A stretch of 64,000 nucleotides of DNA, from positions 6,696,001 through 6,760,000 of the forward strand of contig OX359191.1 of NCBI GenBank assembly GCA_947172415.1, given 5' to 3'. The stretch comes from Chondrosia reniformis. Its lineage: Eukaryota; Porifera; Demospongiae; Chondrillida; Chondrillidae. The notes beneath the pieces are model-generated. The model ran no database searches, had not been told where the DNA came from, and saw only the letters and a program-made list of their open reading frames with translations. This document shows positions 13,800 to 25,626 of the stretch, one piece after another. Numbering within the stretch: position 1 is the first letter of the stretch; every line of letters begins with the position of its first letter. Both the position numbers and the translations under genes were made by a program.

Positions 13800-16700
13800 A
13801 TGGCGAGAAGCATGAATGAAGACCCAAACCTTTCAGGTAAGAGAACGAATGAATGTAGCTAATACTTAGTCAGAGAACGAATGAACTAATACTTACTGCA
13901 GTCAGATCAGTTGTTTTTCTGTCACCAGAAAAGAGTTTACCATCAAATATAGAATATAGATAGATGTTTAGACAAGCTCTATTAGCTATATAGTGTTGAG
14001 GTTATAAGGAGATCTTGTTAGGTAACTCGAATAAGTTCCACATTACTTTTGCAAACTTTTACTAATGACGTACTGACTAAATTGTACTTTTAGATAATTG
14101 TATTCGTTCCAACATTCTTCCGTGCCGTGCATCTATGAAAATAATGAAAGTTACGCTAACCTTCCTAGATATCTAAGTGTATTGGAGATGTAACACATTT
14201 CCGACCTTAAGGCTTTGAAGGAGGTGCTAAAATGTGTTTTGATTGCAATATGTTGTCATAATCGAATGAATGTTTGCTAGTTTTGATTTAGTTGCTTCAT
14301 GTAATTCTGTCTTCTCCTCCATTCCTGAATTGAATACATCATTGCAATGGAACAATAGACCGTGAGTGTCTGTTTAATGTGAATTACAGTGAAGCACATT
14401 GTGTAGTAATTGACTACCTACGTATATAGCAACATGTAATTTGTGAATGTGTCTCTGAGATGTTCACTTTACTAATGAATATGTTTTGATTGCAAGATGT
14501 TGTCATAATTGAATGAATGTTCGCTAGTATTGATTTAGTTGCTTCATGTATACTTCTGTCTTCTCCTCCATTCCTGAATTGAATACATCATTGCAATGGA
14601 ACAATAGACCGTGAGTGTCTGTTTAATGTGAATTACAGTGAAGCACATTGTGTAGTAATTGACTACCTACGTATATAGCAACATGTAATTTATGAATGTG
14701 TCTCTGAGATGTTCATTTTACTAATGAATATGTTTTGATTACTATATGTTGTCATAATTGAATGAATGTTTGCTAGTATTGATTTAGTTGCTTCATGTAT
14801 ACTTCTGTCTTCTCCTCCATTCCTGAATTGAATACATCATTGCAATGGAATAATAGACCGTGAGTATCTGTTTAATGTGAATTATAGTGAAGCACATTGT
14901 GTAGTTATTGACTACCTACGTATATAGCAACATGTAATTTGTAAATGCGTCTTTGAGATGTTCACTTTATATACTAATGAATATGTTTTGATTGCAAGAT
15001 GTTGTCATAATTGAATGAATGTTTGCTAGTATTGATTTAGTTGCTTCATGTATACTTCTGTCTTCTCCTCCATTCCTGAATTGAATATATACATCATTGC
15101 AATGGAACAGTTAAACGTAAGTGTCTGTTTAATGTAAATTATAGTTAAGCACATTGTGTAATAATTGACTGCCTTCGTATATAGCAACATGTAATTTGTG
15201 AAAGTGTCTCTGAGATGTTCACTTTATTAATAAATATATTTTAATTACAAGATGTTGTCATAATTGAATGAATGTTTGCTAGTATTGATTTAGTTGCTTC
15301 ATGTATACTTCTGTCTTCTCCTCCATTCCTGAATTGAATACATCATTGCAATGGAACAGTTGAAAGTGAGTGTCTGTTTAATGTGAATTATAGTGAAGCA
15401 CATTGTGGAGTAATTGAGTACCTACGTATATAGCAACATGTAATTTGTGAATGTGTCTCTGAGATGTTCACTTTACTAATGAATATGTTTTGATTGCAAA
15501 TTGTTGTCATAATCAAATGAATGTTTGCTAGTATTGATTTAGTTGCTTCATGTATACTTCTGTCTTCTCCTCCATTCCTGAATTGAATATATACATCATT
15601 GCAATGGAACAGTTGAAAGTGAGTGTCTGTTTATAATGTGAATTCACATTGTGTAGTAATTGACTGCCTTCGTATATAGCAACATGTAATTTGTGAATGT
15701 GTCTCTGAGATGTTCACTTTACTAATGAATGTATTTTAATTACAAGATGTTGTCATCAAATGAATGTTTGCTAGTATTGATTTAGTTGCTTCATGTATAC
15801 TTCTGTCTTCTCCTCCATTCCTGAATTGAATACATCATTGCAATGGAACAATAGACTGTGAGTGTCTGTTTAATGTGAATTATAGTGAAGCACATTGTGT
15901 AGTAATTGACTACCTACGTATATAGCAACATGTAATTTATGAATGTGTCTCTGAGATGTTCACTTTACTAATGAATATGTTTTGATTACTATATGTTGTC
16001 ATAATTGAATGAATGTTTGCTAGTATTGATTTAGTTGCTTCATGTATACTTCTGTCTTCTCCTCCATTCCTGAATTGAATACATCATTGCAATGGAATAA
16101 TAGACCGTGAGTATCTGTTTAATGTGAATTATAGTGAAGCACATTGTGTAGTTATTGACTACCTACGTATATAGCAACATGTAATTTGTAAATGCGTCTT
16201 TGAGATGTTCACTTTATATACTAATGAATATGTTTTAATTACAAGATGTTGTCATAATTGAATGAATGTTTGCTAGTATTGATTTAGTTGCTTCATGTAT
16301 ACTTCTGTCTTCTCCTCCATTCCTGAATTGAATACATCATTGCAATGGAACAATAGGGCGTGAGTATCTGTTTAATGTGAATTATAGTGAAGCACATCAT
16401 GTAGTAATTGACTACCTACGTATATAGCAACATGTAATTTGTGAATGTGTCTCTGAGATGTTCACTTTATTAATGAATATGTTTTGATTACTATATGTTG
16501 TCATAATTGAATGAATGTTTGCTAGTATTGATTTAGTTGCTTCATGTATACTTCTGTCTTCTCCTCCATTCCTGAATTGAATACATCATTGCAATGGAAC
16601 AATAGACCGTGAGTGTCTGTTTAATGTGAATTACAGTGAAGCACATTGTGTAGTAATTGACTACCTACGTATATAGCAACATGTAATTTATGAATGTGTC

Positions 16701-19700
16701 TCTGAGATGTTCACTTTACTAATGAATATGTTTTGATTACTATATGTTGTCATAATTGAATGAATGTTTGCTAGTATTGATTTAGTTGCTTCATGTATAC
16801 TTCTGTCTTCTCCTCCATTCCTGAATTGAATACATCATTGCAATGGAATAATAGACCGTGAGTATCTGTTTAATGTGAATTATAGTGAAGCACATTTTGT
16901 AGTTATTGACTACCTACGTATATAGCAACATGTAATTTATGAATGTGTCTCTGAGATGTTCATTTTACTAATGAATATGTTTTGATTGCAAGATGTTGTC
17001 ATAATTGAATGAATGTTTGCTAGTATTGATTTAGTTGCTTCATGTATACTTCTGTCTTCTCCTCCATTCCTGAATTGAATATATACATCATTGCAATGGA
17101 ACAGTTAAACGTAAGTGTCTGTTTAATGTAAATTATAGTTAAGCACATTGTGTAATAATTGACTGCCTTCGTATATAGCAACATGTAATTTGTGAAAGTG
17201 TCTCTGAGATGTTCACTTTATTAATAAATATATTTTAATTACAAGATGTTGTCATAATTGAATGAATGTTTGCTAGTATTGATTTAGTTGCTTCATGTAT
17301 ACTTCTGTCTTCTCCTCCATTCCTGAATTGAATACATCATTGCAATGGAACAGTTGAAAGTGAGTGTCTGTTTAATGTGAATTATAGTGAAGCACATTGT
17401 GGAGTAATTGAGTACCTACGTATATAGCAACATGTAATTTGTGAATGTGTCTCTGAGATGTTCACTTTACTAATGAATATGTTTTGATTGCAAATTGTTG
17501 TCATAATCAAATGAATGTTTGCTAGTATTGATTTAGTTGCTTCATGTATACTTCTGTCTTCTCCTCCATTCCTGAATTGAATATATACATCATTGCAATG
17601 GAACAGTTGAAAGTGAGTGTCTGTTTATAATGTGAATTCACATTGTGTAGTAATTGACTGCCTTCGTATATAGCAACATGTAATTTGTGAATGTGTCTCT
17701 GAGATGTTCACTTTACTAATGAATGTATTTTAATTACAAGATGTTGTCATCAAATGAATGTTTGCTAGTATTGATTTAGTTGCTTCATGTATACTTCTGT
17801 CTTCTCCTCCATTCCTGAATTGAATACATCATTGCAATGGAACAATAGACTGTGAGTGTCTGTTTAATGTGAATTATAGTGAAGCACATTGTGTAGTAAT
17901 TGACTACCTACGTATATAGCAACATGTAATTTATGAATGTGTCTCTGAGATGTTCACTTTACTAATGAATATGTTTTGATTACTATATGTTGTCATAATT
18001 GAATGAATGTTTGCTAGTATTGATTTAGTTGCTTCATGTATACTTCTGTCTTCTCCTCCATTCCTGAATTGAATACATCATTGCAATGGAATAATAGACC
18101 GTGAGTATCTGTTTAATGTGAATTATAGTGAAGCACATTGTGTAGTTATTGACTACCTACGTATATAGCAACATGTAATTTGTAAATGCGTCTTTGAGAT
18201 GTTCACTTTATATACTAATGAATATGTTTTAATTACAAGATGTTGTCATAATTGAATGAATGTTTGCTAGTATTGATTTAGTTGCTTCATGTATACTTCT
18301 GTCTTCTCCTCCATTCCTGAATTGAATACATCATTGCAATGGAACAATAGGGCGTGAGTATCTGTTTAATGTGAATTATAGTGAAGCACATCATGTAGTA
18401 ATTGACTACCTACGTATATAGCAACATGTAATTTGTGAATGTGTCTCTGAGATGTTCACTTTATTAATGAATATGTTTTGATTACTATATGTTGTCATAA
18501 TTGAATGAATGTTTGCTAGTATTGATTTAGTTGCTTCATGTATACTTCTGTCTTCTCCTCCATTCCTGAATTGAATACATCATTGCAATGGAACAATAGA
18601 CCGTGAGTGTCTGTTTAATGTGAATTACAGTGAAGCACATTGTGTAGTAATTGACTACCTACGTATATAGCAACATGTAATTTATGAATGTGTCTCTGAG
18701 ATGTTCACTTTACTAATGAATATGTTTTGATTACTATATGTTGTCATAATTGAATGAATGTTTGCTAGTATTGATTTAGTTGCTTCATGTATACTTCTGT
18801 CTTCTCCTCCATTCCTGAATTGAATACATCATTGCAATGGAATAATAGACCGTGAGTATCTGTTTAATGTGAATTATAGTGAAGCACATTTTGTAGTTAT
18901 TGACTACCTACGTATATAGCAACATGTAATTTATGAATGTGTCTCTGAGATGTTCATTTTACTAATGAATATGTTTTGATTGCAAGATGTTGTCATAATT
19001 GAATGAATGTTTGCTAGTATTGATTTAGTTGCTTCATGTATACTTCTGTCTTCTCCTCCATTCCTGAATTGAATATATACATCATTGCAATGGAACAGTT
19101 AAACGTAAGTGTCTGTTTAATGTAAATTATAGTTAAGCACATTGTGTAATAATTGACTGCCTTCGTATATAGCAACATGTAATTTGTGAAAGTGTCTCTG
19201 AGATGTTCACTTTATTAATAAATATATTTTAATTACAAGATGTTGTCATAATTGAATGAATGTTTGCTAGTATTGATTTAGTTGCTTCATGTATACTTCT
19301 GTCTTCTCCTCCATTCCTGAATTGAATACATCATTGCAATGGAACAGTTGAAAGTGAGTGTCTGTTTAATGTGAATTATAGTGAAGCACATTGTGGAGTA
19401 ATTGAGTACCTACGTATATAGCAACATGTAATTTGTGAATGTGTCTCTGAGATGTTCACTTTACTAATGAATATGTTTTGATTGCAAATTGTTGTCATAA
19501 TCAAATGAATGTTTGCTAGTATTGATTTAGTTGCTTCATGTATACTTCTGTCTTCTCCTCCATTCCTGAATTGAATATATACATCATTGCAATGGAACAG
19601 TTGAAAGTGAGTGTCTGTTTATAATGTGAATTCACATTGTGTAGTAATTGACTGCCTTCATATATAGCAACATGTAATTTGTGAATGTGTCTCTGAGATG

Positions 19701-22700
19701 TTCACTTTACTAATGAATGTATTTTAATTACAAGATGTTGTCATCAAATGAATGTTTGCTAGTATTGATTTAGTTGCTTCATGTATACTTCTGTCTTCTC
19801 CTCCATTCCTGAATTGAATACATCATTGCAATGGAACAATAGACTGTGAGTGTCTGTTTAATGTGAATTATAGTGAAGCACATTGTGTAGTAATTGACTA
19901 CCTACGTATATAGCAACATGTAATTTATGAATGTGTCTCTGAGATGTTCACTTTACTAATGAATATGTTTTGATTACTATATGTTGTCATAATTGAATGA
20001 ATGTTTGCTAGTATTGATTTAGTTGCTTCATGTATACTTCTGTCTTCTCCTCCATTCCTGAATTGAATACATCATTGCAATGGAACAATAGATGGTGAGT
20101 ATCTGTTTAATGTGAATTATAGTGAAGCACATTGTGTAGTTATTGACTACCTACGTATATAGCAACATGTAATTTGTAAATGCGTCTTTGAGATGTTCAC
20201 TTTATATACTAATGAATATGTTTTAATTACAAGATGTTGTCATAATTGAATGAATGTTTGCTAGTATTGATTTAGTTGCTTCATGTATACTTCTGTCTTC
20301 TCCTCCATTCCTGAATTGAATACATCATTGCAATGGAACAATAGGGCGTGAGTATCTGTTTAATGTGAATTATAATGAAGCACATTGTGTAGTTATTGAC
20401 TACCTACGTATATAGCAACATGTAATTTGTGAATGTGTCTCTGAGATGTTCACTTTACTAATGAATATGTTTTGATTGCAAGATGTTGTCATCAAATGAA
20501 TGTTTGCTAGTATTGATTTAGTTGCTTCATGTATACTTCTGTCTTCTCATCCATTCCTGAATTGAATACATCATTGCAATGGAACAATAGGGCGTGAGTA
20601 TCTGTTTAATGTGAATTATAGTGAAGCACATTGTGTAATAATTGACTGCCTTCGTATATAGCAACATGTAATTTGTGAAAGTGTCTCTGAGATGTTCACT
20701 TTATTAATAAATATGTTTTAATTACAAGATGTTGTCATAATTGAATGAATGTTTGCTAGTATTGATTTAGTTGCTTCATGTATACTTCTGTCTTCTCATC
20801 CATTCCTGAATTGAATACATCATTGCAATGGAATAATAGACCGTGAGTGTCTGTTTAATGTGAATTATAGTGAAGCACATTGTGTAGTAATTGACTACCT
20901 ACGTATATAGCAACATGTAATTTGTGAATGTGTCTCTGAGATGTTCACTTTACTAATGAATGTGTTTTGATTGCAAGATGTTGTCATAATTGAATGAATG
21001 TTTGCTAGTATTGATTTAGTTGCTTCATGTATACTTCTGTCTTCTCCTCCATTCCTGAATTGAATATATACATCATTGCAATGGAACAGTTGAAAGTGAG
21101 TGTCTGTTTAATGTGAATTATAGTGAAGCACATTGTGGAGTAATTGACTACCTACGTATATAGCAACATGTAATTTGTGAATGTGTCTCTGAGATGTTCA
21201 CTTTACTAATGAATATGTTTTGATTACTATATGTTGTCATAATTGAATGAATGTTTGCTAGTATTGATTTAGTTGCTTCATGTATACTTCTGTCTTCTCC
21301 ATTCCTGAATTGAATATATACATCATTGCAATGGAACAATAGCCCGTGAGTGTCTGTTTAATGTGAATACTTTATACATAATGACAATATAAAGCACTTT
21401 CTGTAGTTACTCTCTGTTTAATAGTTTGTGGGTGTGACATTGACTTTTTTTCCTGTAAATGTTTTCAAAATGTCCTGTATTGTTAATGTTTTTGTTATTA
21501 TTCGTTTTTTCCCAAAAAAGTTGTACGTATATTCTAATATATTTTAGTTACTTCATGTATTTTGTATGTTAAATAAATACTCTTAAAATATCATTGCAAT
21601 TGAACAACAATGGTCATGTTACATATACATACGTATATGTACAACATAATCAAAAGTATATGGAGCTTTTTAGTTTTCACTGCTAAAGTGTAAGCTAATA
21701 TTTTATATCTCATTGTTACATTGTTAGTCTTACGTGAAAGACCAAAGAAGGAATATTTGGATGATCTGGTGGTACCTCATTTGAGCAATGATTGGAATGA
21801 AGTTGGAGCTAACCTTGATATCCAGGGACCTGTTTTAGGAAGAGTCAAACGGGAGCATCACAACATTCCAGAGAAATGTGCCAGCAACATGTTTGATGAG
21901 TGGCTGGAGCATTCTCCAGGGACAGGAAGAAAGGAGAGAACATGGAAGACTGTACTCACTTCACTGAGAGACAGTGGAAGAGAAGACATTGTGGAAAATG
22001 TAACTGACCATTTCACATGGGAAGGAATTATAAGTAAGCAACAATATACTACGTACATATAATATATCATATCTTGTGATGTTGTTAATTGTAGTCGTAG
22101 TACACACACACAGTTTGTGTATATAAATATGACTGATATACATACGTATCAGTACATACATGTTTATTGTGAAATATCAGCTAGTGCACAAAGCCTAACA
22201 TATTATTTCAAACTTAAACCTAATAGCACAATCTCCTCCCTCCACACATACATAAGGACATTCTTATACTTAAATATAAGGGGTGATGAATGAGATGCCA
22301 AATAAAGCTGACCTCAGGAGCCTCGTGATCCAGCAGATAGCAAGGATGTGGAGGGCAGTGGGTCGGCTCTTGGGAATCAGTAGCTCCACTCTGAAATACA
22401 TTGAGGAGAGAGTGAAAGGAGACACACTCCAAGCCAGTCAGTTGATGTTTGACCTGTGGCTGAATGGGGCTGAGGGCACGGGAGACGAGAAGCGTACATG
22501 GTGTACTATCATCAGAGCTCTGGTACAAAGTGGCCTCTCTGGTCTAGCTGAGGATGTTGTTCATGAGTTGTGCCCTGAAACTGCACAGGACTTGAAAATG
22601 ACTGCAATTAGTTAGTGATTTGATCTTCTTATAATATGAGTGTCTCATGATAATAATAAAGCTATTGGCAGAGATCACTTTACACTGTTTTCCATCTCTC

Positions 22701-24065
22701 CTAGTTTTCGGAATCACTTCTACAAGTAGGGTTAATGATGTTGAAGTGACCATTAGCTTAGAGAAGCAGCCAATATCATGTGATACGAGAGGTAAATAAG
22801 ATTAGTGCTAGCACATGTAACTGTAACTGTAATGTGTTAATAGTTCAGATGAAAGTGAAGAAATTACTGTATTTTAGTTTTATATCGGTGTGTACATACT
22901 TGTCTTACTTGCATTACTTGTAGAATGTGTAAAGATGTTAGGGTTGTGAAATTATCCAATACAAATATATCATTTATACTTTATGTTTTACAGGTAGTGA
23001 ATCAGGTATTGACAGATTTTTAGAAATGCCGAAAGAAAAAGACATGTTTTCTGTCAATGAGGGAGGCGATCAAGGTGAGGAAATGACTTCTAATATCTCC
23101 AATTTCTTTGCTACTTCTACCAGTGTTTCAACATTAAATTATGTAATGTAAAATTTAGTCTTCAGTACTATTACGAGATATACATATATAGGTTTACGCA
23201 AGTCTGAATTCTTACAGAATAATACTGCACATAAACATTCTGTGTATATGCAATATAATGAACAATATTCTCTATATGTGCAGTATATAATTACATACAT
23301 ATGTATCACTCATCAGACACTACCTCTTCTGGAGGTATCAAGGAATGTGGCACAGCTGTGGCACCTATTTGTGGTCGGAAGAGAGCTTGTCTGCAATCTT
23401 TTGCTGAGAAACATGTCAAAAGAACAAAAGGTTCTACCAATTTGGAGAAAACATTTTTTATACTTGTCAGGTATAATTCTTGTACACAGGTACTAATAGG
23501 AAGACTATAGTCTTTTTGAGGAAGAACCACCAGTTCATCAAGTCCGAGTGTGACTTCAGGAACATTGCCACAAATCTCCTAGCTTCTGGAGTTATTACTC
23601 ATTTTGAGAGTGAGCGGCTCTTACATTCAATTAGTGAACAGGCCAATCAAGAGATGTACCTGATCCTTGAGAGGAGTCCTTCTTTGGAGAAGTTAGCTAA
23701 AGTTGCTGACGCACTTGCTACTGATGAAACTCATGACCCTCACCAAGAGTTAGTGAAGAGGATCAGGGAATTTATTGGTTGGTTGGTGAAAATTCACATT
23801 CAAATTATTATCAACAGTAATTGTTTACACACCATTTGAACATACTTAAGATTTAATGTCTCTTGCAGGTATCACCTTTAATTATTTATATAGCATATTG
23901 TATATGTGGCTATGTCATACATTAGTTGTTCATTGTATTACCTTAGCTACTGATTGTACTGAAGATGTTGCTAAGGAGACATTGGATGATGAAGGCTTTG
24001 AACGTGACAAATTGTTAGGATCCATTTCAGAATGCAAGGAGAATGGTTTGTTTCATATTGCATGA
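13800..24065 (+). CDS. Death-domain / death-domain / CARD-like adaptor protein
   Basis: Eight exons with consistent phase: 13800-13836, 21728-22033, 22281-22610, 22705-22791, 22994-23074, 23317-23430, 23490-23777, 23947-24065; 453 aa. Residues about 13-114 and 115-224 look like two death domains (W.EVG..L, then MFDEWLE...RTWKTVLTSLRDSG; and W.AVGRLLGI, then LMFDLWLNG...RTWCTIIRALVQSG). Residues about 325-405 look like a CARD (FLRKNHQFI, LLASGVITHFESERLL, DPHQELVKRI). Such proteins usually assemble apoptotic or immune signalling complexes in the cytosol; role inferred. Weak points: intron 6 is only 59 bp with a GTTCTA donor, and the end is ambiguous. A reading from 23859 would insert a hydrophobic stretch (YLYSILYMWLCHTLVVHC) before the last exon. 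Intron 1 is 7.9 kb because it contains a satellite array. Confidence 0.7.
14228..21369. repeat. Satellite array: 249-bp monomer, 8-mer higher-order repeat of 1994 bp
   Basis: About 29 tandem monomers. Following the landmark GAATTGAATA, spacings are mostly 249 bp, with 243 and 253 variants in a fixed order. From 15335 the order 249-243-249-253-249-249-249-253 repeats exactly (15335 to 17329 to 19323, 1994 bp each). Corresponding monomers are almost identical between units, while neighbouring monomers differ more. There is no open frame. The array lies wholly in intron 1 of the death-domain gene. 13837-14227 and 21370-21727 hold no other recognisable feature. Confidence 0.93.
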
Positions 24066-25194
24066 AAAATCTAATACACCATTTTCCTACATGCTATGCC
24101 TACTCGGTAAAAAAGCCTACTGTATAGGGAACTAAACTTGGAGAGAGCTTGTATCTACGTATGTAGCCTGCTTTAAAATTGTTCGTTACCTTCGCTAGGA
24201 GCTAAAAGCATCTCTCCTTGGTTCAACTCAGTGATTATTTCTCTTACACCTTTCCCGCTTAGAATACTTGTGTTTGCTTATCACTTCATTCATTAATACA
24301 CTATCTAAACATTACCCCTGCTTTATTAATGCCATTGTTATAAATCATCTCTTGATAGGTACGTATGTAATTATTCATTTGTAGCTACATATTGTACATA
24401 TTGTACATGCATACAACTGCACTTGTTAGTAAAGATTTTATATATGTCTGTATAGCATATAATATGTAAGAGATAACTAGTACATTAAAGGTGAGGACTA
24501 TAGCCAACGTATGATCCAAGGGCGAGGTGGAGTACATTTATATTTCAGCCAAAGTCCAAACCTCTGGACTATATACTATTACATACGTACATGTATATTT
24601 GGTACATACATACGTAGACAGTGTAGCATTGAATAGATCTAAGATCAAGAGCAGATCTTAAAGCTCGGGTGTCATCATCATTGGAGTCTGGATCGTTTGG
24701 GAGTACTTATTAGCAGGGTCTTCCATCGTATGCCATACTGATGAGTCCTAATAAGGACCAAACAGCTGTCTATGACTCGACCATCTTTTTGAGTGGCTAG
24801 GGGGAGACGCTGTTTCCCATTAAGTGATCTTCGGTTCCACACATTAGCTCATTGAGTTCCTCAGGAGACATGAGTGGGTGGGGTAAATCCAAAGTCCAAT
24901 AATGATGACAGTAGCTATATACTTTGCAAATTTAAAAGATGCATCTGTTTTTGTGAGTAGTACTTATATACGTACTTAAACTTTGTATGTAGTTCTAAAG
25001 GATAATACTCACAATGCAAAACTGCTGGCGCCGTGGCCAACTACTGGCAGGCATGAATGAGTAGAGTAAGTAGTACTATGTATATGGATCAGTGTGATGG
25101 TGATATTACATGAAGTTCCATTCTTATTCTTAGCGTTGCTACATGCAGAGGTTGTGCACTTTTTGTAAACTATTAAAACTTCAAACTCGTGTGA
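24066..25194. other. Intergenic stretch without recognisable gene
   Basis: Between the death-domain gene stop and a PTGR relic. It contains a reversed copy of the SINE-like tail near 24115-24155 (GGGAACTAAACTTGGAG) and the hammerhead-like motif at 24734-24774. I see no exons supported by homology or splice phase. Confidence 0.5.
24734..24774 (+). ncRNA. Hammerhead-ribozyme-like motif, one core substitution
   Basis: Stem I CAUA (24734-24737) pairs with UAUG (24771-24774). Core CUGAUGA at 24738-24744, stem II GUCC (24745-24748) with GGAC (24755-24758) closing a 6-nt loop, stem III ACAG/CUGU (24762-24769), cleavage triplet GUC ending at 24770. The expected GAAA reads CAAA (24759-24762), a change at a catalytic G. 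The GUCC/GGAC stem and tiny palindromic stem III match the minimal hammerheads known from animal Penelope-like elements and retrozymes. Confidence 0.55.
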
Positions 25195-25610
25195 AAAAAT
25201 CTAGATAATTTGATGCTTTATAATCACAACATACACACTAAAACACTGATTTCTAACCTGTATTTCAGCTTTTACACTTATACATTCCTTTATACTTTCA
25301 CACTATATATGTAAGTAACAAAAATGCTGTTCTTTATAAACATTTATTTAAAAAACTACATTCCTAATTAAGTTATTTCTTTAGTTTCAGTTCACTTGAC
25401 AGTATGCTATGTATTCAGTCATAGTCTCAGTGTACTTCAGCATTGAACAAAGTTTTCCCACGCAAAACATTATACGATCACAGCAATACGATAATTATAT
25501 ATAATTGCAACAGTAATAGCAGCATATGATAACAGTACTGTATGTACTAAACCAAGTTATGCCACACAAGTGGTTTTGTCAAGCAAAAACTAAAAGCTAA
25601 TTCTAGACCT
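25195..25610 (-). pseudogene. PTGR relic: body deleted, flanks retained
   Basis: 25195-25410 matches the 3' flank of PTGR A and B. It is followed by about 30 bp of the last exon (TCAGTCATAGTCTCAGTG, near 25415-25440), then by the sequence found upstream of PTGR exon 1 (AAGTGGTTTTGTCAAGC). Everything between exon 1 and most of exon 9 is missing. A third PTGR copy evidently once stood here between the death-domain gene and TRAF copy 3. Confidence 0.65.
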
Positions 25611-25626
25611 TCACTAGGTTAGTTGA

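Noticed and set aside
14228-21369. Satellite as a CRISPR array or a tandem gene family
   Set aside because: Monomers are contiguous, have no spacers and no conserved reading frame.
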